Assembly (NCBI RefSeq): GCF_018604545.1
Contig: NZ_CP075896.1
Location: forward strand, 1,550,001 to 1,614,000
Length of the DNA: 64,000 nucleotides
Source of the DNA: Streptomyces koelreuteriae
Lineage (GTDB): Bacteria; Actinomycetota; Actinomycetes; Streptomycetales; Streptomycetaceae
Reading direction: 5' to 3'
The translations under genes and the position numbers were made by a program. Every line of letters begins with the position of its first letter. Position 1 is the stretch's first letter. Below the pieces are notes generated by a model. The model was not told the origin of the DNA, ran no database searches, and worked only from the letters and a program-made list of their open reading frames with translations. Of this stretch, positions 54,710 through 63,105 are shown piece after piece.

Positions 54710-55372
54710 ATGACCTCCTCCGCCGAGCACACCCCCGAAAGACCGGACGGCACCGCCGTCGCCGACGCCCCCGCGCGCCGCGGCCGGGTCCGCGCACGCC
54801 GGGCCGCGGTGATGGCGGTGCCGGCCACCTTGGTCGCCGCGAGCCTCGCGGTCCTCACCGCGGAGGGGGCGCTGGGTGTGCAGTTCGCCATCTCCGGCAT
54901 GCCCTTCACGGTCACCGCGACGGAGCTGAAGGGCAACGGCTTCGCCCAGTTCGGCGGTCTGGACGAGATGGCCGAGGGCAGCCCCAACGCCGGTGAGACC
55001 GGCGGCCAGGTGCTGGTCGTCACCTCCGTGATCAAGGACGCGACGCTCACCAAGCTGTGCCAGAGCGTGGACCTGGGCGGCACCAACCTGGTCATCCGGG
55101 CGGGTGAGGGCGCGCAGAAGGTCCGGGCCACCGATCTGACCACCGACTCCACCCAGCTCTCGGGCGACGCGGCCTTCACCAACATCGAGATCGGCAACGA
55201 CGCCAGCAAGCTCAACAAGGCCGGGGAGCTGGGCCGCGGGCCGATCGGCGTGTTCAGCCAGCAGTCCGACACCGTGCGCATCAAGAACTTGCGGCAGACC
55301 AACTACGCCACGACAGCCGGTGTGTTCAAGCTGCCCGGGCTGAAGCTGGGCTTCAGCGGGTCGGGCTGCTGA
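54710..55372 (+). CDS. DUF6230 family protein
   Basis: 220 residues. A basic cytoplasmic N terminus (ARRGRVRARRAAVMAVPATLVAASLAVLTAEGALGVQFAISGMPF) runs into one membrane or signal segment, then an extracytoplasmic domain with DLGGTNLVIRAG and a C-terminal SGSGC. ATG 54710 has GGAG at 54701-54704. Its stop shares a base with the start of the DUF6114 gene (TGATG), so the two proteins are translationally coupled and probably form a membrane complex. Function unknown. Confidence 0.88.
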   Translation: MTSSAEHTPERPDGTAVADAPARRGRVRARRAAVMAVPATLVAASLAVLTAEGALGVQFAISGMPFTVTATELKGNGFAQFGGLDEMAEGSPNAGETGGQVLVVTSVIKDATLTKLCQSVDLGGTNLVIRAGEGAQKVRATDLTTDSTQLSGDAAFTNIEIGNDASKLNKAGELGRGPIGVFSQQSDTVRIKNLRQTNYATTAGVFKLPGLKLGFSGSGC

Positions 55373-55830
55373 TGCCCGGCGGCTCACGCGGAAAGGTCCG
55401 GCCCGCCTTCCGCCGGTGGCGGGCGGGCCGTCCCTTCTGGGGCGGGCTGCTGCTCACCCTGGGCGGGGCGGAGGTCCTGCTCACCCTGAAGGCGTCGCTG
55501 GACGTCATCCTGCACGTCGGCATGCAGGGGCTCGCCGGCTATCTGCTTCCGACCGTGATGCTGCTGTGCGGTGTGCTGATCCTCTTCAACCCCGCCCAGC
55601 GCCTGTTCTACTCGGTCATCGGGGTCCTGGTCTCCCTGGGCACCTGGATGACCTCGAACCTGGGCGGCTTCTTCGTGGGCATGCTCCTGGGCATCGTCGG
55701 AAGCTGCCTCACCTTCGGCTGGCTTCCGGACCAGGAGCCGCGCGTCAGCCGGCGGCAGCGCAGGAAGGCCGCCGAGGCCGAGCGGGCCCTGGCAGCGCCC
55801 CTGGAGCGGGAGGCCGGCCAGACCGTCTGA
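55372..55830 (+). CDS. DUF6114 family membrane protein
   Basis: 152 residues with about four membrane segments: GGLLLTLGGAEVLLTL, LAGYLLPTVMLLCGVLILF, YSVIGVLVSLGTWMTSNL and GGFFVGMLLGIVGSCLTFGWL, then a basic cytoplasmic tail (SRRQRRKAAEAERAL). It starts inside the stop of the DUF6230 gene. The pairing of these two families is common in Streptomyces; the role is unknown. Confidence 0.9.
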   Translation: MPGGSRGKVRPAFRRWRAGRPFWGGLLLTLGGAEVLLTLKASLDVILHVGMQGLAGYLLPTVMLLCGVLILFNPAQRLFYSVIGVLVSLGTWMTSNLGGFFVGMLLGIVGSCLTFGWLPDQEPRVSRRQRRKAAEAERALAAPLEREAGQTV

Positions 55831-55975
55831 ATCAGGCCCCGTGACTCTCTTCTCAGGCCAGTGCTTCCGCATCCCCTGACATCGCCCGGCCGCGGCCACT
55901 TGGCTGGGCGGGCCACGCATTCGCCCACGCGGCGGGCGCGCGGCGCGCAACAGCCGTCAGCCCAGGGAGAGTCCG

Positions 55976-57220
55976 ATGGATCAGACCCACCCGATTGTGA
56001 TCGACCCGACCGGCCGCGACATCCACGGCGAGGCGACCCGGATCCGCGAGCGCGGACCCGTCACCCCCGTCGAACTCCCCCACGGTGTCCCGGCCTGGGC
56101 GGTCAGCAGCACCCCGCTTCTGAAACGGCTGCTCACCGACCCGCGGGTGTCGAAGGACCCGCGCCGGCACTGGCAGCGCTGGACCGACGGCGAGGTCTCA
56201 CCGGACTGGCCGCTGTACACCTGGGTCGCGGTGCGAAGCATGTTCACGGCCTACAGCACCGAGCACAAACGATTGCGCGCCCTGGTCTCCAAGGCGTTCA
56301 CCGGCCGCCGCACCAACGCGCTGCGGCCACGGATCGAGGAGATCACCGGCGCGCTGCTCGACCGGGTCGCCAAGGCGGGGGCCGACGGCCACGCGGCCGA
56401 TCTGCGGGAGGAGTTCTGCTACCCGCTGCCCATCCAGGTCATCGGCGAACTCCTCGGGCTGCCCGAGGAGCTGGGGGACGAACTGCGGGTCGTGGTGGAC
56501 GGCGTCTTCTACACCTCGGCCGACGCCGCCGAGGTCGCCGACATCTACGCCCGGTTCTACGCCGTCCTCGGCGAACTCGTCGCCGTGAAACGCGCGGCGC
56601 CCGGCGACGACCTCACCTCCGCGCTGATCGCGGCCCACGAGGAGGAGAGCGGCACGCGGCTCAGCGAGCAGGAGCTGCTCGACACGCTGATGCTGATGAT
56701 CAGCGCCGGTCACGAGACGACGGTCAACCTGCTCGACAACGCCGTCCACGCGCTGCTCACCCACCCCGGGCAGCTCGCGCACGTCCGCGACGGGCGGGCC
56801 TCCTGGGACGATGTGATCGAGGAGACCCTGCGGGCCGAGGCACCGGTGGCCAGCCTGCCGCTGCGGTACGCCGTCGAGGATCTGCCCCTCGGTGAACTGG
56901 GCGGCCCGGACGGCGCGGTGATCCGCCAGGGCGAGGCGATCCTCGCCGCGTACGCCGCCGCCGGACGCGACCCGCAGCTCCACGGCCCGGACGCCGCCGT
57001 CTTCGACGTGACCCGTGCCGCGAAGGACCATCTGGCCTTCGGCTACGGCGTCCACCACTGTCTCGGCGCCCCGCTCGGCCGGCTGGAGGCGCGCGTGGCC
57101 CTGCCGGCCCTGTTCGAGCGGTTCCCCGGCCTCACCCTGGCCGCACCGGCCGGGGAGCTGCGGCCGGTGGACTCGTTCATCTCGCACGGCCATCGGACGC
57201 TGCCGGTCCTGACGGGCTGA
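55976..57220 (+). CDS. cytochrome P450
   Basis: 414-residue bacterial class I P450. The heme loop [10 protein letters not shown] carries the thiolate ligand Cys362, the I-helix has [15 protein letters not shown] with the oxygen-activating Glu-Thr, and the K-helix ExxR is EETLR. General features resemble CYP107-type enzymes. Electrons come from ferredoxin; no ferredoxin gene is next to it. Substrate unknown. Its 3' end overlaps the convergent tatA-like gene by 44 bases. Confidence 0.93.
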   Translation: MDQTHPIVIDPTGRDIHGEATRIRERGPVTPVELPHGVPAWAVSSTPLLKRLLTDPRVSKDPRRHWQRWTDGEVSPDWPLYTWVAVRSMFTAYSTEHKRLRALVSKAFTGRRTNALRPRIEEITGALLDRVAKAGADGHAADLREEFCYPLPIQVIGELLGLPEELGDELRVVVDGVFYTSADAAEVADIYARFYAVLGELVAVKRAAPGDDLTSALIAAHEEESGTRLSEQELLDTLMLMISAGHETTVNLLDNAVHALLTHPGQLAHVRDGRASWDDVIEETLRAEAPVASLPLRYAVEDLPLGELGGPDGAVIRQGEAILAAYAAAGRDPQLHGPDAAVFDVTRAAKDHLAFGYGVHHCLGAPLGRLEARVALPALFERFPGLTLAAPAGELRPVDSFISHGHRTLPVLTG

Positions 57221-57437
57221 CGGACCCCTCGGAGGGTGCCGGATCACGGGTGTCCGGCTCCGCGGAGGCCGGTCCCCCGGCGCCCTCCTCCTTCATCGCC
57301 TTCGCCTCGCTCTTCAGGATCCGCATCGAGCGGCCGAGTGAACGCGCCGTGTCCGGCAGCTTCTTCGAGCCGAACAGGACGATCACGACGATCGCCACGA
57401 TCAGCAGATGCCAGGGCTCCAGTCCGTTGCGCAGCAC
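57177..57437 (-). CDS. tatA: TatA/E-type twin-arginine translocase protein
   Basis: 86 residues. The N-terminal membrane helix ([43 protein letters not shown]) shows the TatA hallmark FGSKKLP followed by an amphipathic helix and an acidic, Pro/Ser-rich tail. It forms the Tat pore together with TatC, encoded elsewhere. It is probably an additional TatA copy. The end lies inside the P450 coding region on the other strand. Confidence 0.9.
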   Translation of the reverse strand: MLRNGLEPWHLLIVAIVVIVLFGSKKLPDTARSLGRSMRILKSEAKAMKEEGAGGPASAEPDTRDPAPSEGSVSPSGPAASDGRAR

Positions 57438-57458
57438 GTCATGCCCTCCCTCTCTTCA

Positions 57459-57482
57459 ACAGTTGCTACATTGCGCAACTGT
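57459..57482. promoter_or_regulatory. inverted repeat between tatA and the LCP gene
   Basis: ACAGTTGC (57459-57466) and GCAACTGT (57475-57482) are perfect 8-bp arms with an 8-base spacer, in an AT-rich patch. It lies 22 bases from the tatA start and 33 from the LCP start, so one regulator could control both. Confidence 0.5.
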
Positions 57483-57514
57483 ACAACCCCCGGGCGAGAG
57501 GCGAGCGGACGCCG

Positions 57515-59065
57515 ATGACGGTCAGCAGCATGCGCAGGACAGAGCCACCACGGCACCGGGTCGCGTCCCGGGACCAGAGGCGTCGGCGCGGTCGCCGCCG
57601 CCGGGGCCCACGCGTCGCCCTCCTGGTCGGCCTGGCCCTGCTGGTGCTCGCCGCGGGCGGTGCAGGCTGGCTGTATCTGAAGCTGGACGGCAACATCAGC
57701 ACCTTCGACTCCGGCGGCCTCTCCGACGACCGCCCCGGGGCCGGCTCGTCGAAGGGCGAGAACATCCTGGTCATCGGCTCCGACACGCGCACCGGCGGCA
57801 ACAGCGCGCTGGGCGGCGGCGAGAAGGACGACGTGGGCCGCTCCGACACCGCGTTCCTGCTGCACGTCTACGCCGACCACCAGCACGCGCTCGCCGTCTC
57901 CATCCCGCGCGACACCCTGGTCACCGTCCCGTCCTGCAAACTGCCCGACGGCGGCTGGACGAAGGCGCGGCCGGACACGATGTTCAACGCCGCGTACTCG
58001 GTCGGGCAGACCCCCGAGGGCAACCCCGCCTGCACCCAGAACACGGTCGAGCACCTCACCGGACTGCGCGTCGACCACACCGTCGTCGTCGACTTCAAGG
58101 GTTTCGCACGGCTGACGGAGGTGGTGGGCGGCGTAGGGGTGTGCCTGCCGAAGGACGTGTACGAGAACGACCTGAACCCGCATCTCACCGCCCCCGGCAA
58201 GCTGCTGTTCCACCGGGGCGAGCAGAGCGTGTCGGGACAGCGGGCGCTGGACTACGTCCGGATCCGGCACGGCATGGGCGACGGCAGTGACATCGGCCGG
58301 ATCAAGCGGCAGCAGGCGTTCGTGGCCGGTCTGCTGAAGGAGGTGAAGAGCAAGGGCCTCACCCCGACGCGGCTGTTGCCGCTGGCCGACGCCGCCACCG
58401 AGTCCCTGACCGTCGACCCTGGCCTCGGCTCCGCCGACAAGCTGATCTCCTTCGCGATGTCCCTGAAGGACATCGACCTGCACAACACGAAGTTCGTCAC
58501 CCTGCCCTGGCGCTACGAGGGTTCCCGGGTGGCGATCGTGCAGCCGGACGCCGACGCCCTGTGGGCCGCGCTCAAGGCCGACCGCACGATCGACGGCCAG
58601 GACGCCGGCGGAAAGCAGACCGGATCGTCGGATTCCCCCGCCCCGGCGGCGTCTCCCTCCGCTTCCTCGTCCCCCGCGCCGGTCTCCGGTGACGGCATCG
58701 AGGTCGCCGTCTACAACGGCACCGCCGTCCCCGGTCTGGCCGCCCGCGCCGCCGAGTCCCTCACCGCGGACGGCTTCACCGTCACGGATACGGCGACGGC
58801 GTCCGAGCAGGACCACACGGCCACGCTGGTCGAGTACGGCCCGGGCCTGGAGGACCGGGCGCGGACCGTCGCGGCGGCCTTCCCCGGCGCCGAGCTCCGG
58901 TCGGTGACCGGCAGCGGGATCAGCGTCGTACTGGGGCAGTCGTACGCCGACGACCCGTCAGCGACGGCGTCGGCGTCCCCGGCTCCGACCTCCTTGCCGT
59001 CCGAGGTCGCCGACGGGGCCCGTTCGGCGGACGACGATCCCTGCTCGGACCTCACCTACGGCTGA
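57515..59065 (+). CDS. LytR-CpsA-Psr family protein with LytR_C domain
   Basis: 516 residues. A basic N terminus and one membrane segment (RVALLVGLALLVLAAGGAGWLYLKL) precede the LCP domain: GENILVIGSDTRTGG, GRSDTAFLLHVYADH, AVSIPRDTLVTVP, and LDYVRIRHGMGDGSDIGRIKRQQAFV with the conserved Arg residues that bind polyprenyl phosphate. A Ser/Pro linker and a LytR_C domain (GIEVAVYNGTAVPGLAARAAESL) follow. LCP enzymes attach teichoic acids or other glycopolymers to peptidoglycan. Stop overlaps the end of the convergent ATPase gene by 10 bases. Confidence 0.93.
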   Translation: MTVSSMRRTEPPRHRVASRDQRRRRGRRRRGPRVALLVGLALLVLAAGGAGWLYLKLDGNISTFDSGGLSDDRPGAGSSKGENILVIGSDTRTGGNSALGGGEKDDVGRSDTAFLLHVYADHQHALAVSIPRDTLVTVPSCKLPDGGWTKARPDTMFNAAYSVGQTPEGNPACTQNTVEHLTGLRVDHTVVVDFKGFARLTEVVGGVGVCLPKDVYENDLNPHLTAPGKLLFHRGEQSVSGQRALDYVRIRHGMGDGSDIGRIKRQQAFVAGLLKEVKSKGLTPTRLLPLADAATESLTVDPGLGSADKLISFAMSLKDIDLHNTKFVTLPWRYEGSRVAIVQPDADALWAALKADRTIDGQDAGGKQTGSSDSPAPAASPSASSSPAPVSGDGIEVAVYNGTAVPGLAARAAESLTADGFTVTDTATASEQDHTATLVEYGPGLEDRARTVAAAFPGAELRSVTGSGISVVLGQSYADDPSATASASPAPTSLPSEVADGARSADDDPCSDLTYG

Positions 59066-61545
59066 CGCCGCCGGAGCCGGGCCCTGGCCGCCGTCAGGGC
59101 CAGGGCGTACAGGCCGAGCACCACGGCGGGCAGCAGGTAGTAGGCGGCGGGCAGGACCGTCATGCCGAGGGCGCTGCCGAGGGGGCTCGGCGGCAGCAGC
59201 AGTCCGACGGCGGCGAGACCGGCCGCCGCCAGCCCGACCGGGCCCGGCACACGGCTCCCCTCGACGCCCCGGCCGCTGCGCAGGAGCAGCATCACCAGGG
59301 CCTGGGTGAGCAGGTTCTCGGTGAACCAGGCGGAGTGGAACACGGCCTCGTCGTCGACGGCGTCGGGGCCGTCGAGCGCGAGGGCGAGGACGGCGAAGGT
59401 GGCGAGGTCGGCGAGCGCGTTGAGCAGGCCGAAGCCGGTGACGAACCGCAGGAAGGAGCGCGGCCGCAGCACGGCCGGGCCGCGCAGCGCCGCCGCGCCG
59501 GGACGGTCGTGGGCGAAGGCGAGCTGGGCGGCGTCGAAGCACAGGTTCTGCGCGAGCACCTGGGCCGGGAGCATCGGCAGGAAGGGCAGGAGCAGTCCCG
59601 CGGCGAGCATGGCGACGACGTTGCCCAGGTTGGAGGAGAGCGTGACGCGCAGGTAGGAGGCGATGTTGCCGCTCGCGTGCCGGCCGGCCGTGACCGCGTG
59701 GCCGATCGCCGTGAGGTCCTTCTCGGCGAGGACGACATCGGCGCTCTCCCGGGCCACGCCGACGGCACAGCGGGGTGCGAGAGAGACGTCGGCGGTACGC
59801 AGCGCGGCCACGTCGTTCACGCCGTCGCCGAGGAATCCGACGGTGTGCCCGGCGGCGCGCAGGGCGGCGACGAGGCGGGCCTTGTCCTGAGGGGTGCAGC
59901 GGGCGACCACGGTCGTCCCGGCGGCTTCGGCGTCCGTCAGGTCCGCGGCGGTCCGTACCCGCCCCAGATCCAGGCCCAGTTCCCGGCAGGCCCGGGCCGC
60001 GGTGGCCGGGTGGTCGCCGGTGAGGACCTTGACGGTGACGCCGCGGTCGGCCAGGCCGCGCAGGGCTTCGGCGGCGGTCGGGGCGAGGGCGTCCCGGAAG
60101 GTCACCAGGCCCCGGAAGGCGAGGCCCCGGGGGTCGGTCGGCGGGCTCGCGGCGGCGGGGCGGTCGGCCGTGGCGAGGGCCAGCACCCGCAGCCCGGTGT
60201 CCGCCTCCCGGGCGGCAAGCGCCAGCAGCCGGTCACGCTCACCGGGTTCCGTCGCGCAGCGCTCCAGTACGGCCTCGACGGCTCCGGTGACGACGACGGT
60301 GTGCCGTCCGAGGGAGCCGCGTACCACCGCCGTCGCGATCCGCCGTACCGGGTCGAACGGCACGGCGTCCACCCCGTCGTACTCCTCGCCCACCGGCCCG
60401 GCCGCCTCCAGCAGGGCCTCGTCGAGGGCGTCGGGGGCGGGCAGTTCGGCGAGCTGGAGGGTCCACCAGGCGCCGACGGCGGCCCAGCGCAGGATCTCCG
60501 GGTCGTCCCGCCCGGCCGGGTCGAGGGAGCGTGCGACGACCGGCCGGTCCTGGGTGAGGGTGCCGGTCTTGTCGACGCACAGCACGTCGACGGCGCCCAG
60601 GTCGTGCAGCGCGGGCAGCCGTTTGACGATGACGCCGTGGGTGCGGGCCAGGAGGGCGGCGCCCCGGGCGAGGCAGGTGGTGACGATCACCGGCAGCATC
60701 TCGGGCGTCAGACCGACGGCGACCGCGACGGCGAAGGGCAGGGTCTCCAGACCGCGTCCGCGCAGCGCCGCGTTGGCCATCAGCACCAGGGGCGGGGTCA
60801 GCAGCATGAACCGGATCAGCACCCAGGAGATCCCGTGCACGGACCGGTCGAAGGCCCCGCCCTCCCGGCGCGCGGCGGGCTGCCGGTGCGCGGCGGCGAA
60901 CCGGGTCCCGGTGCCGGTGGCGACCACGACGGCGGTGGCGGTGCCCGAGGCGACGCTGCTGCCCTGGAGACACAGAAGGGACTCGCCCGTCCCGTCCGCC
61001 CTCTTGGCCACCGGCGCCGACTCCCCGGTGAGGGCCGCCTCGTGCACCGTGAGTCCCCGCGCCCGCAGCAGCCGTACATCGGCCGGGATCAGGTCTCCCG
61101 GGCCGAGGCGGATCACATCGCCGGGGACCAGTTCGGCGACCGGTATCTCCCGGGGCTCCGGCGGCTCCCGGCCGTCGGCCCGGCGGAGTACCGCGGCGGT
61201 GCCGGCGACCAGCTCGCGCAGGGCGGACATGGACCGGTCGGCCCGGTGCTCCCCGGTCGCGCGCAGCACGCAGCTCACGACGACCAGGGCGAGGATGACC
61301 ACCCCGGTGCCCCAGGACGCTATGGCGACGGACACCAGGCCGAGGCAGAGCAGGACGGCGGTGAAGGGGTCGCGCAGGGCGCGCACGGCCCGCAGGGGCC
61401 AGGAGGGTGTGCGCACCTCCGGCAGCGTGTTCTCGCCGGAGGCGATCAGCCGCGCCTCGGCCTCGGCCTCGGTCAGCCCTCGGGGCCCCGACTCCAGCCG
61501 CCGCAGCACCTCCAGGGTGGTGCCCTCGGCGGGCTCAGAGGCCAT
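59056..61545 (-). CDS. P-type ATPase, MgtA-like (Mg2+ import type)
   Basis: 829 residues. It has the actuator motif TGES, the phosphorylated Asp325 in DKTGTLT, TGD and the hinge GDGVNDVAALRTADVSLA. The membrane motif VGLTPEMLPVIVTTCLARGA is typical of PIIIB magnesium-translocating pumps rather than heavy-metal pumps, and there is no N-terminal metal-binding domain. The start overlaps the end of the ArsR gene by 11 bases, so regulator and pump are coupled. Confidence 0.9.
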   Translation of the reverse strand: MASEPAEGTTLEVLRRLESGPRGLTEAEAEARLIASGENTLPEVRTPSWPLRAVRALRDPFTAVLLCLGLVSVAIASWGTGVVILALVVVSCVLRATGEHRADRSMSALRELVAGTAAVLRRADGREPPEPREIPVAELVPGDVIRLGPGDLIPADVRLLRARGLTVHEAALTGESAPVAKRADGTGESLLCLQGSSVASGTATAVVVATGTGTRFAAAHRQPAARREGGAFDRSVHGISWVLIRFMLLTPPLVLMANAALRGRGLETLPFAVAVAVGLTPEMLPVIVTTCLARGAALLARTHGVIVKRLPALHDLGAVDVLCVDKTGTLTQDRPVVARSLDPAGRDDPEILRWAAVGAWWTLQLAELPAPDALDEALLEAAGPVGEEYDGVDAVPFDPVRRIATAVVRGSLGRHTVVVTGAVEAVLERCATEPGERDRLLALAAREADTGLRVLALATADRPAAASPPTDPRGLAFRGLVTFRDALAPTAAEALRGLADRGVTVKVLTGDHPATAARACRELGLDLGRVRTAADLTDAEAAGTTVVARCTPQDKARLVAALRAAGHTVGFLGDGVNDVAALRTADVSLAPRCAVGVARESADVVLAEKDLTAIGHAVTAGRHASGNIASYLRVTLSSNLGNVVAMLAAGLLLPFLPMLPAQVLAQNLCFDAAQLAFAHDRPGAAALRGPAVLRPRSFLRFVTGFGLLNALADLATFAVLALALDGPDAVDDEAVFHSAWFTENLLTQALVMLLLRSGRGVEGSRVPGPVGLAAAGLAAVGLLLPPSPLGSALGMTVLPAAYYLLPAVVLGLYALALTAARARLRRRQP

Positions 61546-61882
61546 GGAGCCGGCGGCGCGCCGGTGCGGCGCGGTCGGTGAGCCGGTCCACCAGGAGCCG
61601 TACGACGTCGACGATGTCCGGGTCGTCGACGTAGTAGACCTGCCGGCGGCCCTCGCGGCGGGAGCGGACGAGGCCGGCCAGCTTCAGCTTGGTGAGGTGC
61701 TGGCTGACCGCGGGCAGCGCGCCGCCGACCCGCTCGGCGAGCCCGGTCACGTCGCTCTCGCCCTGGGCCAGCGCCCAGACGATGTGCAGCCGGGCGGGCG
61801 AGGCCAGCAGCCCGAAGGCCGCGGCGGCCTGGGCGAGCACATCGGCGGAGGGGTCCTCGAAGCCACTGCCGGCTGCCGCCAC
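61535..61882 (-). CDS. ArsR/SmtB-family regulator
   Basis: 115 residues with the winged helix-turn-helix FGLLASPARLHIVWALAQGESDVTGLAERVGGALPAVSQHLTKLKLAGLVRSRREGRRQVYYV. The alpha-3 metal site (ELCVCDL) is replaced by ESDVTGL, there is no cysteine in the whole protein, and the alpha-5 stretch (DPDIVDVVRLLVDRL) lacks the usual His ligands. So it senses an unusual metal site or something other than a metal. First gene of the unit with the MgtA-like ATPase; a strong inverted repeat lies upstream. Confidence 0.9.
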   Translation of the reverse strand: MAAAGSGFEDPSADVLAQAAAAFGLLASPARLHIVWALAQGESDVTGLAERVGGALPAVSQHLTKLKLAGLVRSRREGRRQVYYVDDPDIVDVVRLLVDRLTDRAAPARRRLHGL

Positions 61883-61919
61883 CGTGATCGCCCCTTCCGT
61901 CGTGTCCGTCGCGCCCGTC

Positions 61920-61957
61920 GTCCCGCGAGCCGCACCAGTTTAGGCGGCTCGCGGGAC
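61920..61957. promoter_or_regulatory. 14-bp perfect inverted repeat between arsR and methyltransferase genes
   Basis: GTCCCGCGAGCCGC (61920-61933) and its exact complement (61944-61957) flank the AT-richer spacer ACCAGTTTAG. The genes on either side diverge, so it is not a terminator of either. It is the best operator candidate for the ArsR protein, 38 bases from its start. Confidence 0.6.
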
Positions 61958-62064
61958 CCGCCCCGGAAAGCCGTTTCTTCCCTCGCGGGGCCAGGAGTGA
62001 TGGAATCGCGCGCAGCGGTCCAACCGTGGCCGGTGGCAAGCGAGTTGATGACCGGGAGGCCCGG

Positions 62065-62892
62065 ATGCCGGAGCACCGTATCGACACCGAGAGCGCGCAC
62101 TCCGCGCGGATCTACGACTACATCCTCGGCGGCGACGACAACTACCCCGCCGACCGGGAGGCGGGCGACGCCATGTGCCGTGAGTGGCCCGCGCTGCCGG
62201 TCCACATGCGGGCCAACCGCGACTTCATGCACCGCGCCGTGCGGTACCTGGCCGCCGAGGCGGGGATACGCCAGTTCCTCGACATCGGCACCGGCATCCC
62301 GACCCCGCCCAACCTGCACGAGATCGCCCAGGCAGCCGCTCCGGACGCGCGGGTCGTCTACGTCGACAACGACCCGCTCGTCCTCTCCCTCTCCAAGGAC
62401 CTGCTGTCGAGCACGCCCGAGGGAAGGACGGCGTACGTCGAGGAGGACATGCGCGATCCGGCGGCCATCCTCGGCGCCCCGGGCTTCCGGGAAACCCTCG
62501 ATCTGTCGGAGCCGGTCGCGCTGACCGTCATCGCGATCGTGCACTTCATGCTGGACGAGCACGACGCCGTCGGCATCGTCCGCCGGCTCCTCGACCCCCT
62601 GCCGCCCGGAAGCTGTCTCGCGATGTCCGTCGGCACCGCCGACTTCGCGCCCGACGAGGTCGGCCGGGTGGCCCGGGAGTACGCCGCGCGCGGCATGCCG
62701 ATGCGGCTGCGCACCCTGCCCGAGGCGGCGGAGTTCTTCGAGGGTCTCGACCTGGTGGAGCCCGGTATCGCGCAGGTACACAAGTGGCGCCCGAACCGCA
62801 CGGACGGTACGGAAAGCGGCGGTGCCGGAAACGGTGTCACGATTCGGGACGAGGACATCGCGATGTACGGGGCGGTGGCGCGCAAGCCGTAG
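62065..62892 (+). CDS. SAM-dependent methyltransferase (DUF574 family)
   Basis: 275 residues. The family start HSARIYDYILGGDDNYPADREAGD is followed by the SAM-binding motif FLDIGTGIPTPPNLHE, VVYVDNDPLVL and AIVHFMLDEHD. This family is greatly expanded in actinomycetes and its substrates are largely unknown. ATG 62065 has GGGAGG five bases upstream; GTG 62026 is also in frame. It diverges from the arsR-ATPase unit. Confidence 0.9.
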   Translation: MPEHRIDTESAHSARIYDYILGGDDNYPADREAGDAMCREWPALPVHMRANRDFMHRAVRYLAAEAGIRQFLDIGTGIPTPPNLHEIAQAAAPDARVVYVDNDPLVLSLSKDLLSSTPEGRTAYVEEDMRDPAAILGAPGFRETLDLSEPVALTVIAIVHFMLDEHDAVGIVRRLLDPLPPGSCLAMSVGTADFAPDEVGRVAREYAARGMPMRLRTLPEAAEFFEGLDLVEPGIAQVHKWRPNRTDGTESGGAGNGVTIRDEDIAMYGAVARKP

Positions 62893-63105
62893 CCGGGAAA
62901 GGGGCCCTGACCTCGCCGTTCGGCCCGTCGGACGGATCATCACGATGCGGCAGCATCAACTCACGGCTTGTGGCCGCTCACTTGACGACCAGTGGTCACA
63001 CACGGTTGGCTCCGGGCCAGAGAGAGTCATCGGGTCGTGCACGTTCACGGCCCCGCTGTGCTCTCACCCTGCTCTTGCTCGGCCGCACAGCGAGGTCCAC
63101 CCCCC

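Noticed and set aside
62982-63000. GACCAGTGGTC before the sugar-binding protein as an operator
   Set aside because: It is an 11-base sequence with 5-base arms only; such a short match is expected by chance, so it was not listed as a feature.
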